Assembly (NCBI GenBank): GCA_010015675.1
Contig: ML976982.1
Span: forward strand, 1,061,200-1,102,169
Source: Byssothecium circinans
Lineage: Eukaryota > Ascomycota > Dothideomycetes > Pleosporales > Massarinaceae
Direction of reading: 5' to 3'
Length of the DNA: 40,970 nucleotides
Made by a program: the position numbers and the translations under genes. The notes beneath the pieces were generated by a model that did not search any database, had not been told where the DNA came from, and saw only the letters and a list, made by a program, of their open reading frames with translations. Below are positions 1 through 12,261 of the stretch, piece by piece (position 1 is the stretch's first letter; the number at the start of each line of letters is the position of its first letter).

Positions 1-79
1 GTTTGAAACGTTTTAAACACTTTAAACTAATTAAAATTCCTGTTTCAATTAAAACTAAGCCTAATTAGTTTCAAAGTTT

Positions 80-113
80 CATTGAAACATTTAAAACATT
101 GAAACGTTTAAAT
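80..113. repeat. AT-rich tandem 17-mer inside a GAAAC/GTTTC-rich block
   Basis: Two adjacent 17-bp units, CATTGAAACATTTAAAA at 80-96 and CATTGAAACGTTTAAAT at 97-113, match at 15 of 17 positions. The whole first 120 bases are very AT-rich and keep repeating GAAAC, GTTTC and TTTAAAC. It looks like the edge of a repeat or transposon remnant, but no family can be named. Confidence 0.5.
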
Positions 114-184
114 GAAACCCTGATACTGGGTCGATGTAACGAGAGATGTGATAGTAGCATGGGATTTGAGCAAGAGCTGACACT

Positions 185-649
185 ATGGATAAAAGAAAAA
201 GAAGCAGAAGCAGCGCTTATGTGTTGAGACACCATGAGCTAGCTTCTGGACGGACAAGGCAAATAGGTCAGCATTCTGACCGATCTTCGCCGTGCGTATA
301 TTGCGGCACAGCGCCGTTCGGACATGGTCATGTGGACCAGGACAGAAAGCAAGTATTCCGTCAAGAGACTATCGTCGGAAATTATCCAAACCTAGATATA
401 AAAGGCCAAGGGTATGAAGGTCGGACTTTCTGTAATTGGAATGCGCCGTGGAGTTGCATAGGATTATTTCAAACCAACTCCTCGCAAGGCGGGAATCAAC
501 GCGGACGCCCACGCTGGGCCAGCTCAATGCGTGCCTGGTACACGGCAGCCGATAATGCATGTTTCCAAAATAACGATTTATTTTTCAGAAGTGAAGACAC
601 TAAACCTCCTGCAGCAATAGATTTACTGGCCTGGAATAGCTCTACATAA
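185..649 (+). CDS. Unrecognised 154-residue open frame
   Basis: An ATG-started frame without introns whose stop lies directly against the stop of the 2EXR gene on the other strand (649/650). The start of the product is basic (several Lys and Arg within 20 residues), and Cys and Trp are scattered through it without a clear zinc-binding spacing. I recognise no domain. It may be a chance open frame in degraded accessory DNA, because it sits next to an AT-rich repeat and has no family signal. It is listed only because it is long and starts with ATG. Confidence 0.22.
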   Translation: MDKRKRSRSSAYVLRHHELASGRTRQIGQHSDRSSPCVYCGTAPFGHGHVDQDRKQVFRQETIVGNYPNLDIKGQGYEGRTFCNWNAPWSCIGLFQTNSSQGGNQRGRPRWASSMRAWYTAADNACFQNNDLFFRSEDTKPPAAIDLLAWNSST

Positions 650-2087
650 TCACGCAACTTCAAAGAGGCCAAGCTGGATTTGTGAGTCGAATTGGGTCAG
701 GTCGCGCACTTGCGTCATCGGCCATCGATGGGTAGTGTATGGCACCTCTGGCACGTTGCCAAATGCTTCAAGCGGTATCGACCAAAAGCCTATAGCATTT
801 TGCGTCTTTGCAAATTCCAGGCTTTCGTCATCATCTGGATTAAGGACCCCTGGGAAGTGTAGGCCGAAGAATCCCACTTGGCCCATTTGCGGTTCCAAGA
901 CAACTCCTCTTGCTGCAGAAACTCACGTGCCTGAGAGGCAGTTGTAATCTCAAGTCTTTCGTCCGAGTCAGCGGCCGCGATGAGCACGCGTATTTTATCT
1001 GGCGAGGTCGGCAAAACGTCGTAAGCTGCCTCAAACATACGCCAGGCGCGGATAAGGCCTCGGGGATCCCATCCGCAGTCAACCAAATCCAGATAGCGTG
1101 AAACTGGGCGGGGATCGCCCGGTAAGATCAAATAAGAGGCGGCGCTTGACCACAGAGGGTATGCTCGATTGAAGCGCACCAGCTCCGTTTGAGGTATCAG
1201 ATTACTGAGGGAATGTTTCTGCAAGCTAGAGAACATTTGGCGCGACTTTGTGCGGAAGAGATGAACGAGGCTCACGCTTTCTAGACGCCCGAGAGTGCAA
1301 GCCAAAGCAGCCTGTGCGCGTCCATGTAAGTTGGAGATCCCTAAGAAGTATGATTAGTAGGAGTCATGTTTGAGTAATGGTCAATGGCCGAAGTGGGAAT
1401 GAATTGAGCGGACTCACCAATTGGCAGATGTATGTTCCACGCGATACCTTGGCTCATGATAGCTATATGAAGGATCCCCTTCTTCTTTGGATCGTACGCC
1501 AGCGCGTCATGGACGAAGTCGGCAAAGTAGGCTTTGTCCTCATCGCGCTCAACAGTGATGAGGATAGTATCTCGTTCCGGGCAGAAACGTAGGCATGGCG
1601 CATCAGAAATCAGTATGTGCTGGTTTATCGGAACATGCACACGATAAACATCATGGATGACTGCGTTCGATTCATGATTTACATACAGCAACGATGAGTT
1701 GCTGCTTGCTGAGCGCAAACGCAAGTGGTAGTCGGCTCCGCTGACAATGTTCCCCAGATCATTCTTTGCTTGATATGGCGCGAGGTTGGGCTTCTTGAAC
1801 ACATCGTCTCGAGATCGGTGTGGAGAGCTGCATGCCGGCTCTGCAGCCACTGTAACCTTGAGAAGGCGTTTCTGCGGGAGGCTGAAGTTCCAAATGCGCC
1901 ATCGCAGCGTAGGTGGTAGATCTTGGAATGGATGAAATGACGCCTGCCTCCTACTCGGTCGTGTGAATGAATCATTCAAGAATTCAAAGTCTGTCGAAGA
2001 ATCGGATGTGCTTTCCCCGCTTGATTCTTTAGCTTTTGGGGTATTATGTTCCAACCATGGGGGCCGCGAAACTGAACGTGTGGCCAT
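650..2087 (-). CDS. 2EXR-domain protein (fungal, function unknown)
   Basis: The 2EXR signature lies near residues 50-75 of the first exon: Phe-x-x-Phe, LPPTLRWRIWNFSLP, then hydrophobic residues. The family is common in fungi and has no established role. Proposed exons on the minus strand are 2087-1418, 1340-927 and 849-650. Intron 1 (1417-1341) has GTGAGT, a CTAAT branch-like site and TTAG. Intron 2 starts with GTGAGT at 926. Two acceptors keep the frame: 850 (77-nt intron, 427 aa) and 877 (50-nt intron, 436 aa). Without intron 2 the frame is broken near 880. The C-terminal block containing GFWSIPLEAFG matches the usual end of this family, so I join it to the gene. The start is the first in-frame ATG, 2087. 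The 2EXR assignment is firm; the second intron is a proposal. Confidence 0.7.
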
Positions 2088-3000
2088 GACGAGGGGAACA
2101 CAATTCAGTGACTGATCTTTTTTGGGGCGATTCTGGGGCTTGTAGTAAAGCCATAAATATCGAATTGGCCTGGATGTGATGACAGAGCGCTTGAAAGGCC
2201 CGAGATACGAGAGGACAGCAAATGCCCTTATAACGAGTGCACAGGGCGAAGGAAGTTTCAGAGAACGACACGAGATTGAGTCGAGTTTCTATACTGCTGT
2301 CGAGAGGGCAGTCTGAAACGTTGCCGATGATCGGGCGCGGCACAGTCTGTAGAGTCCCAACTCACTGCATCCACCGCGGCCACTTACTAAATTAACGTTT
2401 AGCCGTATTGAGCGCGCCACCCTATTAAGCGCGCCAATTTTCCTTAGCAATACTAACTCCATTATTATTATTATTATCTATCACTAGTTAAAATCCTAGC
2501 TTAATAGCTCTAGTATTTAAACAGTTATTAACGATACAAGAGGTAGGAAATGCCAAGCTAATTTTGGGCGGTTCGACGTTTGTAGTGTATCTCAGCCGCT
2601 CATGATTTACTCTCCCTCCAATAATGCCATGCTGAGCGGCGACGCCCTGGCTCGGATCGCGACCCGCTTCCGCCTTTTCACCTCTCACGTTGCACCTTGT
2701 CGCAGTGAGCAGAGTGGACAGTACGCAGTGGAAAAGATTGTGGGATTGAACTGAGGTTGTACTATCTAGGAGCTACAGAAGGTATAGGTGCGCAGGCACA
2801 AATAACGCTAGTCCTAGACAGGTGTAGTACTCTCAGAAAGGTGAGTAGCACTCAAGCAAGGGTAGGAGTAACCATCTCATAGGGTAAGAGCCATAAACCG
2901 TGACACACCTTCACCACACCACTCTGCTCAACAGATACGATGGGTTGCCACCGCTGACGTTGTCCGATTTCGCCTTTCACTCCACGTGCGTATAAAAATC
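2088..3000. other. Intergenic, 0.9 kb between divergent 2EXR and MATE genes
   Basis: No convincing gene. It holds an (ATT)n run at 2461-2477 and two copies of AGCGCGCCA at 2411-2419 and 2428-2436, 17 bp apart. The AT-rich stretch 2440-2530 after the GC-rich repeats resembles a decayed transposon end. The last few hundred bases probably carry the promoter of the MATE gene. Confidence 0.5.
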
Positions 3001-4761
3001 ATGGCCTCTTCCTCCTCCCTGCGTTCCGTACCTCAACCACAGCACCGACACCAGTACCAGATGCTGCTCTCGAAAGACGACGGCGCAATGAGCGATAGCT
3101 ACTCACCCCACGGCTCAACAGAAGACGAGCGCGATGAATCACGAGGAGGGATTGATCGCGAGGAGAGTTTGTCCTGGAAGAGGCGAGCAATTGTGGATCT
3201 AACGCCTTCTCGCCATCGCGACACGTGAGTGAATTTTGCTTGGGTGTATGCACATTAATCATGCGCATATCATTGCAATCAGCCTCGCTCTTCATTGCTA
3301 CCAGAGACAACGGCGAAGACATACAAGGTACTGAACTGACCACATTATAGGTACCTTGGAGCGCTCCTCTTCAATGTCTGCGCTTTTCTGCTACCAGCTC
3401 TCTATGGCACCCTTTCTAAGCTCTGGGTTGCGAACATCGACTCCTCCATGGTTGCCACGACGGATACCTTCACCTACATTGGTGTTGTCGCTGAAGTCCT
3501 CAATGAGGGTTTGCCACGTGCATCTTATCTCATCATTGGCGACAAGTCGAATCGCGGCTATCGCGAACGACTTCAGTTGACACACACTCTAATTCTATTT
3601 CAGTCATTCTTGGGTCTGATCATGAGCATCGCTTTCGTGGCCGGAGCATCAACTTTCGCCAAAGGCTTTGTACCGGTTGAGGTCCGAGATGTGAGCGTCA
3701 CATATGTCCGCATATCTGCCTTCTCCGCGTTTGCCTCAGCCGTGGAATATGCGGTTAGCACTTCGACACGAGCTCTGGATAAGCCGGACGTACCTCTTCT
3801 CATTAACTTGGTCAAGTTCGCGGTCAACATTATGCTAGACCTGATCCTCATATCCAAGTTCCACGTTGGAAGTGTTACGCCGACAGTCAACATGCAGGCT
3901 GGCATTTCGCTCGCTTGTAGCCTTTCTTCTGCTTTTGCAGGTCTAGCCTACTTTATCTATACCACGAGCTTTAGTTCAAAGTCGGCGATCCACCAAGATC
4001 TTTCGGACCACAAGACCAACCCGTCTCTGCCGTCACTCGTCACTTTCTTCAAACCTGGGTTTGTTTTCTTTATCGAGTCTGCTATCCGCAACGCCCTATA
4101 CCTTTGGCTGATTCACGGCATCGTGGGCCTCGGCAGCGATTACGCGACAGCCTGGGGGGTGTTCACTACAATTCGATGGGGCCTGATCATGGTTCCTGTG
4201 ATGGCGCTTGAAGCTACCACGCTCACTTTCGTCGGCCACTCATGGGGAAAGTTTCGCGCCATGCTTGAAGCTCCTGTCCATGACGCAAAACCGCGAGCTA
4301 CGATGCGCCAGATATGGAGTCTTGTGCGGTGGGCGTTTTACTCCATCGCCGTTGTTCTACTTGTGGAGATTCCTCTATGCTTCTTGATGTCCTTCCTGGG
4401 AGCACGACCTTTCGCAAGATACCTATCTGGCTCTGACAAAGTATCAAGAATTGCCGCACGCATGTGGCGGACCATCGACTGGTGTTACATCCTTTACGGC
4501 GTCTCAACACAACTTGCTGCCATCCTTGCTGCCACCCGCCCTAGGTGGTATTTGTACCAATCGCTTGCATCAAACATACTATATGTTTTGCCGTGGGCAA
4601 TTGTTTGCCAGGTGGTCGACTTGCATGCCGGAGACGCATGGACGTATCATAGTTTGGTATTTGGAGGTAGCCTGGTCTTCTCTTTCTTCACGATCATTGC
4701 GTTTGATGGAGTTTGGGCAATCTGGTTGAGGAGAGGGAAGATGCGAGTGAGCGGGTCGTGA
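3001..4761 (+). CDS. MATE-family (multidrug and toxin extrusion) transporter
   Basis: Predicted 544-residue polytopic membrane protein of the MatE family, expected to exchange cations for organic solutes across the plasma or vacuolar membrane; the substrate cannot be read from sequence. Exon 1 is 3001-3224 and encodes a hydrophilic, Ser-rich, charged N-terminus of about 75 residues. A GTGAGT...TATAG intron (3225-3350) follows, then exon 2 at 3351-4761. Exon 2 opens straight into a hydrophobic helix ([18 protein letters not shown]) and continues with many hydrophobic segments. Around the middle lies a MATE-like stretch with polar [19 protein letters not shown] followed by a helix ([19 protein letters not shown]). 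The start is the ATG at 3001. A TATAAAA sequence only a few bases upstream is too close to serve this ATG as a core promoter, so ATGs at 3061 or 3090 remain possible. Downstream is a dynamin relic on the same strand. Confidence 0.8.
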
Positions 4762-4886
4762 TTTAGACGGGAGGAGGGCATGCGATGCAGAAAATAATCA
4801 CCATCATCCTGTGGAAATTAGCATGGCGGTACGGCAAGTCATGACCATTCCAGCTCGCCGAATTCGACGCAATTCGGTGGAGCAAA

Positions 4887-5590
4887 GTGGCAATTCGGGG
4901 GGGTATAGCAAAATATTTTGTAGAGCAGGCGCTGCATCACTTGACAGACGCCACGGTGAGTGACTTTTTGCTACGGCACTTGCTTGATCCCATCATAGAT
5001 AAGATGTTGAAACTGGCGTTCGCTAAACTTGATGAATGGCAGTTCACAAAGAACATCCTGAAACAAGAAATCGCTACTCTACAGACACCTACGACGCCCT
5101 CCAACAGAAAAGGTGGGTAGCGAAGACTACCCAGTTACTTGAAGCAGCATTTAAGGACAATGGTGGCATGACTGCACGCAACATTCCACATCTCCTAACA
5201 TTATTGCGCGAGAATGTGGAGACTGATGCAGATCTTGCTGCTGCTGAGTCCACGCTTAATGCGATGTAAGCCTTCTATAAGGTGCGCCAGACCTCCTTCT
5301 GCCACATTCCACCTACTCAACTGGCCTTTCGTTAGGTGGCTTTGAAATTGTTCATTGACAACTTGCAAAACTTGGTCGTTCAGGCAATCATTGTTTCCGG
5401 CCTGCCAACCATGTTCTGTCCCAAATCAGTCCTTGCGATGAGCCCTGATCTCATAAAGAGAATTGCATCAGAGCTAGAAGATAAAACTATACAGCGGAAA
5501 GAAATCAACGACAAACTTGTTGCTTTGGAAGCCGGGAACGATCTCTGCAAACAATACGCCCTACATGTGACTTCTGGTCAGTTTAAGTAG
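4887..5590 (+). pseudogene. Dynamin-family GTPase relic (stalk end and GED only)
   Basis: The translated pieces resemble the C-terminal third of fungal dynamin/Mx-like GTPases: a stalk segment (LLRHLLDPIIDKMLKLAF), then the GTPase effector domain with YKVALKLFIDN and FCPKSVLAM. Defects are visible. The GTPase head with its P-loop is absent, no ATG fits, and the frame shifts near 5030-5040 between LDEW and KEHPE. A TAA at 5267-5269 interrupts the GED just before the conserved AFYKVA. An intron at 5282-5335 (GTGCGC...GTTAG, 54 nt) is still intact and restores the frame exactly, so this derives from a genomic gene and not from a processed copy. In relatives a Gln often occupies the TAA position, so a CAA to TAA change would explain it (inference). 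Confidence 0.75.
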
Positions 5591-6969
5591 TCTATGGCGT
5601 GGTATTGTCGCTAATAGTCATAGACTTACCGGTTCGCAAGAAGGTGAGATATTCTCGCTCATTGTCAACAACATCGACGCATGTCAGTGTGGGATTGGCA
5701 GAGGAAACGCCAAAGAGCGAAGGGTCAGAATCTGATGTAGAGAGCTCTTGATAGGAGTGTTAGAAGCGCATACGCTGTAGGACTGCCTGCTACGCTATCG
5801 CAAGCCTTTGGATACACTTCCAGAGCGGAAGACCTTTGTGATCAAATAGACATGTAGTGAATCAATAAATCCCTAGCGCTGCCTTTCGTGAACGCCTTCC
5901 CCATCATGATACTATGCCAGTGGCACATCCCAGCCAATTCAACAGTGCCGTGGACTGGCCTAAGCACAAACGGTATTTCAATATCCTAAAATACGCAGAG
6001 GATGTCCTCAACACCAGTCTCTCGCGGCACAAGCACCATGTAACCACCATTCGTGACTGAGAACTTCTTATGCCTTGGCGCGGCGACAACAGAGCTGTTG
6101 AGTTACCCAGCCGCGAAAGTACCCTCAGACTAATCGTCTACGTGCATCTTGCATAGCGAGCGGCTGGTTTCGATCGTCATCGCCAGAATGAGACCAGGTA
6201 CCGGTAGAACCCTTTATATTTCACGGGCGCTCTTGAGCCATCGCCGCTGCTGCGATCCCAATGAGCGTACAAATGCCTGCCGTAGCGACTCGTTGTAGCT
6301 GCGGTAACGATCTGGTGTATGGGCAAGCGAGAGTGTGACGGTGACGACGTGTCATGCGTGCAGCGCGGATGGCGGGACGCTAATATAAGTCTCGTCTTAC
6401 ATCTCACTATGCAGTCGATGTAGTAGCCGTAGACGCGAGGCAGTCGTTTGGCGCATGGCTAACACGCGGTTTAAGGCCGACCTTGTCCCCAGACGCTGTG
6501 TACGGGTCCTGCACTATTGGGCCGATACATGAGCTTAAAAGCTGAGAGGCGTCGCGACCGCTGGTCGTGAAGTCCGATGCCCTAAGACGGTACCTCCGCA
6601 TGCCGTTGCAGCTGGCAGTGGCCGACCATTTGCTGAAGTATTTCCGCATAAAGCGGGCCGCAAATTGTGTAGCCTTCTTGCAGGGGCACGCGGTAGTTAG
6701 ACGTCATCTTAAACACCTCGCGAAATCCTGGGTACACGTCTAAGCTGATTAGACGGCGTATGCGACTCCAAACAACGCCTCTTGAAGAATCTTCGCCGCA
6801 TAGTTTCGCACGTAAGGAGAAAGAACGAGCATCGAATCGCGGGCAAATGTGATGCTCTCAGAACAACGGTATTAGTTCGCTGCCACGAGAGCCGCAGCGT
6901 ATAAAAGCGCACCTAGAATTTTGAAGGCATGAACCATTGTGCGATATTCAGTACTACGTTTGGCTGCTC
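5591..6969. other. 1.4 kb without a recognisable gene
   Basis: Only short frames on both strands, none with a domain signal, consistent ATG context or joinable exons. It lies between the dynamin relic and the 3' end of the NLR gene and is probably decayed accessory DNA. Confidence 0.5.
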
Positions 6970-9900
6970 TCAATCAATTCTGAAACGCTTAGCATTCGGC
7001 TCATCTACGGTGTCTTCGCTCAATTCCTCCTTTGTCCAGTGGTTGACTTGCGCAATCGACGAAACGTTCTTCTCCACAATGCTCCCAAACTGTGGTCCCC
7101 TGCCCTCACTCAAGCTATAGCCTTCGGATGGTAGTCTGTTGAAGATGATTTTCAGACTCCCAGCGGACTCCGTCGGGAGTTTCAGGCTGATGGATGTTTG
7201 TTTGAGGTCGAACGAAGTTGGCAATGACAGAAGCTGAAGCTCGTTGCGTTGCTTCGCTACCTGCAGGGAAGATTTCGTGGCGTCGAAGTCTGTAGCGTGT
7301 GTGATCCTTATTTCGTTATCATTTGTCGTGACTAGAAGCGCTTGCATGGATCCACCACTCTCGGTCGTAGATATTAACTGAGAACCAGCAAGAACAGCAC
7401 CAGAGCCGAGGGAGGAACCTTTTTGTAGATGCTCGTTTCCGGAGGATGTCTTTGCAAGGTCGCTTGTAGCCGAAACAGGGGTAGCTGTTCCTACGATTTG
7501 GTTATGCCTAGCGAGGGACGGCACGTGTGTCGACAGCGCCAGTACGTCCACTTTGTCGCCTTTTCGAACGAGAAGAAAGTTGCCGCAAGCCGAAAAGGCT
7601 ATTGAGTCAGGCACAAAGCCAGTATTCGCTGAAGTGTGGCGATAAAGCGTATCAAATCGGCTTTCCAGGTGGATAGGCTTCAAACTCGCTATTCATATAA
7701 TTAGTATGTTCATTCGGATAAAAATTCCAGGGGCGGTCATGGAAAGTACTATATACATGGGACACTACTGACCTTCTGAAAATTGCCAGATCCAGGTCTT
7801 ACCTTCGCCATGAAAGCCAAGAATAGGCACCTGGGGATGGAAAATCATTTCTTTGACTTTTGGAGGACCAATCCTGGCAGTCGTCCAGTTGATTAGGCGC
7901 AACTCGATACGTGGGTCCTTTTCGATTTCAAACACAGCTACTTGTGTCTTACACGGCACCTGGTAATCTGAAAACGCTATGTATTTACCCGAGGCACTAA
8001 ATGAAACTGAATAGAAATACCAATCGTACCAAGAGATATGCAAGATGTTTGGGATAAGATCAGGGTGATGGTTCGGTTCGAAGGTTCGCCGGGAAGGACC
8101 CCACGTTGTGGCAAAGTGCTCCAGGAAGTCCAAAGGTAGGAGCGCCGATGTGCAAGTGTAGCTCGATGGTGAATTTGTAGGCCGGATGCTGTAAACAGTC
8201 CGTAGTATGACGAATGCAAGGCAGTCAGGACCAATGACCATTGGGAATGACATCTCAAAACTCTTGTCAACGGTTCGTACTGTCCCTTGTCCCAGGACCG
8301 GCCGATACAGCGGTGAGGTAGTGCGACCATTGACAGAATATTGGCCTCCGGTTGGTTGCGCTTTGAACGGGTTCTGACGAAAAGACTGGCGGATCAGAAT
8401 ACGGATCTCAGAAGGAGGGATGGGAACATCCATGCTTGCTTGTCGCTTTCTAGACTCGACAGACCACACTTCGTATGTTGCAGTCCAGCCATCACAATAG
8501 TCTTCGGCTTGGTGAAAAGCGGTAGCCGCATCCATTGATCTCCAGAACTTTTCATATTCCGCTGATGCATATATAGTCAGAGTACCTACGATGCTCCCAT
8601 CGTTTGAGGTGGACGAGATTGAAGCAAGGCATCGGACTTTCTCTTTCGACGTGCAACTTGAACTCTTGGGTACAATGCAAGTCGCAGTAGATACTCCCAA
8701 AGCTTCGGCAATCCTCGATTGAAGTTCATTCTTTGGGAACTGTACAGCGTCGGCCCTCATCAGCGAAGGCGTCCGTCCTAACTTGTCGCCCCATTCATGG
8801 TTTAATGCATCGATGTCTGCACAGACCCTCCTAGTACTTTCTCCTAAGGCTTGAACGTCCGGCAGATAGGAGCTGGTAAATGGTGGTACCAAGCGTTTAA
8901 GGATCTCTATCGGTAACAGTGGAAGGACGGCGTCTTTGTAGAGGCGCTGCACCCAAAACGCAATAGCCAAGGGCTGGTCGAGAAATCGCGCCATAGCGTC
9001 CAGTAGAGTGCCGTGTCTCCCTAGATCGGTCGTCATGTCGCAAACGTACTCAATATGCTTCGCCCAATACCTTACAGTATAGGCTTCGAAAGACTCCGCA
9101 TACGATATATAGCCTTGAACACCATCAATGTCGTCTGGTGAATGGGAATTTGGATGAGTAAGAAGATATCGCAGGCACAGCGATGACATCTCAGCATTTG
9201 CAGATTCTGCGTCCGGCACAAGGGGAGCATATGCAGACGGAGTGGATCGGACCCAACGCTGCTGCTTGAGATATTCCTTGGCGGTGAGATGGGTGAATCG
9301 TATGGTGGGGGATGAGGCATCTGTGGTTGCATCTTCTTCTGGAGGTAGTATCTGTGGCGGGCCGGTACGAATGTTTGGGAATTTTCCGACCGGAAGTGGG
9401 CACTCGACAAGGCCGCCACAAACAGACACCACTGCGGTTCCAAATTCGTCTAGATCTGTCACGTCAGCCGGACACTGATCGTGCTGAGTGGCAGAATGTA
9501 AAAACTCTCGTGACAAGGGAGCTAGATCGATAACATAACAGAGCCAAAGGAGGACTCGCCGGACGAGCTCAATAGAAGGTCCATCGGATCCCATGATGAG
9601 GGTTAAGATTCTGTCGTACATCGCGTCCAGTCCCTCCGGAAACTGGACGCTATTAATGGTTATCAATCGCTGGTTGGGCGAGAAGCCGAGGGAGTTGAGA
9701 TGTCCGATCATCAGCTTGGCCCAGAGAAACATGCCATCGGCTCCCCGGACTAGTGTATCCGCAAGCTGCTCGACTGCCGCACTTGGGGGAAGCTTCCTAT
9801 CCTCAACAAGATTTTGTAGTTGATGTATGAGGTATAATCCGATATCGGAGCTTGATGTATTTCTGCCCACCCGAATTTGCTGCTGTTGTTTCACCTGCCT

Positions 9901-11674
9901 TTGGAGTGTGTCAACACTGGTACGACTGAAGCAGATGACTTTAACAGGAGTTATTGTGACAAGTTCTTTCAGCTGCCGAACAACTTGCTCTGGTGCTTTG
10001 CATTCGTCGATCCCGTCCAGAACGATGGTGATTTGGCCAATTTCAGCAGCACAGATACGCAAGAGTGCCAGGAGCTCTTTTGGAGTCGCTGTCTCCTGCC
10101 CAGACGATGCTGACATGTCAGACCTAGCAAAAGAAAACTTGTTGAGTATGTCGTTGTCATGTCGGAACCAATGCAAGATCTGTGCTAGCGCAGACCGAAG
10201 GGCTGATTCAAAATGCCAACTGCCAGGATCATCGTACTTGAAGAAAAAGTAGCATGGCTGTAGCGCTTCGGATTCGGTGAACTCCTCAACGACAGAAGAT
10301 GCGAGAATAGTCTTGCCAGAGCCGGGATTCCCTAAGTCCCAAGTCAGACGAGGAACACTGCAAGATGACAGTCTCGATTCTCCAGTCTTAGCTATACGCT
10401 TCAAGTCCGCAGGCCAGAATGATATTACGGGGTTGTTATTAGACAACCGTATTCTGATCTTGCATAACCTTTTAGGAGATCGTGTACGGGTTTTGTTTTT
10501 GCTGGAGACTAGAATATGAATGAGGACATACCGTGCACCCAAAGAACCCACGGTGGCATCTGTCGCCACTTCTTGTTGTCCTCGAGCACGATGGTTGAGT
10601 CTTTCCATTCTGTGAAGGCTGTTTCTGTAAAGATCCACTGGGCGGTGCCTTCCTCGCGCTCCTCTTGGCACTTCTCCAACTCAATCGCGAAGCGTGGTGG
10701 AGCTAGCCATTGCAGGAAACGGTGCAAGGAAGACGCTGGAGCATTCAATTAGCCAAGTGCAGCGCATCGGATATTCTACTAACCTTTGATCTCGTCGTCA
10801 AGCTGCTTCCTTATCTCCTCTGTTTGCTTTGCTTCGAGTAGAAATTTCGCTCGAGACTCATCAGCCTTGGTTCTCTCTTGCTGTGCAAGCTTCCTTTCTA
10901 TCGCAGCGGCCCGTTCCGCCTCTTTGCTTTGCTGAGCTTGATGAATCTCCAGCTCATCCATAACATATTGCCTATGCTCATCCATGGAATTCATAATGCT
11001 GGCAAACTGTGCGTCGCATGGCTTCCAGATTACCGTGGCAATCATCTGTAAAGGACGCTTCACCCCTACACATTCATAAGCATCGAAGATGAATTCTTTC
11101 ACGTTTACTTACTCCCGTTCGAAGCTGTGAAAACTCTTGCCGCGATCCGTAGAAACGACATTAGGTCCACATAGACGTTCTCAAGATGTTTATGCATTCG
11201 AGTGGGCGGAGTCCCCTCGAAAAGTCCTATAATAGCACCATATTGAGGGAATGTGTCTGCTAGGCGCCCGAGGATGGACAAGAGCTTCTCGAAGAACGTG
11301 GGAAATCCACTGGCGAGCTATAGAAGAGTGAGCTTGAAGAGTAGAATGCTATGCAATACTAAACCCACCTCCAGTATAACACGAAAAGCCCCGTATGTGA
11401 AAGCAGCCGTATCGTTGGCGCTCGCAATTACATTAAGCGCGTCGAAGTATGGGCGCAAGCGTTCGTTGCATTTCTTGACCACACTCAGACATCGATTCAG
11501 AGTCCTCTTCTGTCCTCTCTGGGACATGATCTTCAGATTCTGAACGGCGTCGAGCAGAGCATCGGGGGACGAGCATGTCCCTACGCCGGCCCTCTCTTCG
11601 GGCGAGAGGGTATCAAGAAAATCCCGACGTGCATCATAAAAAGGTGCGTTGCAGCTGCAAGCTTTCGTTAGCAT
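6970..11674 (-). CDS. NLR-type STAND protein: DUF7708-like N-terminus, NACHT, C-terminal WD40-like region
   Basis: Six exons read cleanly in phase: 11674-11369, 11317-11113, 11065-10784, 10735-10532, 10331-7773 and 7688-6970, giving 1424 residues. Introns are 51, 47, 48, 200 and 84 nt, the last with a perfect TACTAAT branch site. Residues ~10-170 match the N-terminal domain common in fungal NLRs (FLDTLSPEERAG; AFRVILE-LASGFPTFFEKLL; IGLFEG). A charged coiled-coil-like stretch lies at ~195-262. The NACHT core has Walker A GNPGSGKT at 333-340, Walker B ITIVLDGIDEC at ~433-442 and CFSRTSVD near 466-473. The C-terminal ~250 residues contain beta-propeller-like blades (SVSFSASGKYIAFSD; GKTWIWQF; SIAFSACGNFLLVRKGDKV). 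Such proteins act as non-self sensors triggering programmed cell death in fungi (family knowledge). All core motifs are intact. The start at 11674 is the first in-frame ATG; an upstream exon cannot be excluded. Confidence 0.85.
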
Positions 11675-12261
11675 ACAGTGCTCCAAGTGGATGTCATCGA
11701 AAACCCGACCTCATTATGCTCAACACCCGCCGTACGCGCCCAGCAAGCAAATCGAATGGGAATCAACGTCAGACTTCAGAGATCTGATTTCATGGCTAAT
11801 GGTGATGTAGTAAAAGGCTCTCAAGAAGGGTGGGGCATAAGAGATCATGTCGCTAGGCAGTGAGGCAGTGCAGTCGCACATTTGCCTTCGTGGTGGCGCA
11901 GGCATTGCGCCTTGTTTAACTGTCACCTTCCATATCCAGCAACAATCTACAGGCAAGCTTAACCGACATTCTCAGGAAGGACACTTGTGTATAGCTACAA
12001 GGTAATTTAGCTGCATGACGCAGTCTGCGGGACCTCCACTGCGGCTCTTTGATTTCGCACTGGGTGAATGCCCTCCGGTAATCCATCTCCTATAAGGCTC
12101 ACCGCGGCATTTGAACAGCAGCCCGTATCCACACGGACCCTTTCACATCATCCTGACTCCTCTCTACTCTAAAGAACGATCCGACAAAACATCCCGGATG
12201 CCAGACACGGCCTGCACATCCTCCCACCAGCACGGACTCGGTCAAGTCGCACGCCTCGAAT
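11675..12261. promoter_or_regulatory. Divergent intergenic region between the NLR and the unrecognised gene
   Basis: About 0.6 kb separates the 5' ends of the NLR (-) and the following plus-strand gene, so it should contain both promoters. I see no clear TATA box or repeated operator. Open frames on both strands have no family signal; one of them could hide an upstream exon of either gene. Confidence 0.35.

Noticed and set aside
4858..4877. CCGAATT / AATTCGG inverted repeat as a terminator or operator
   Set aside because: Only 7-bp arms, no neighbouring feature that depends on it; likely chance.
10332..10671. Reading the NLR central exon as an open frame from 10671
   Set aside because: That frame runs through the 200-nt intron and uses the wrong frame of the preceding exon; only the spliced path gives ...WVLWVHG joined to NPGSGKT.
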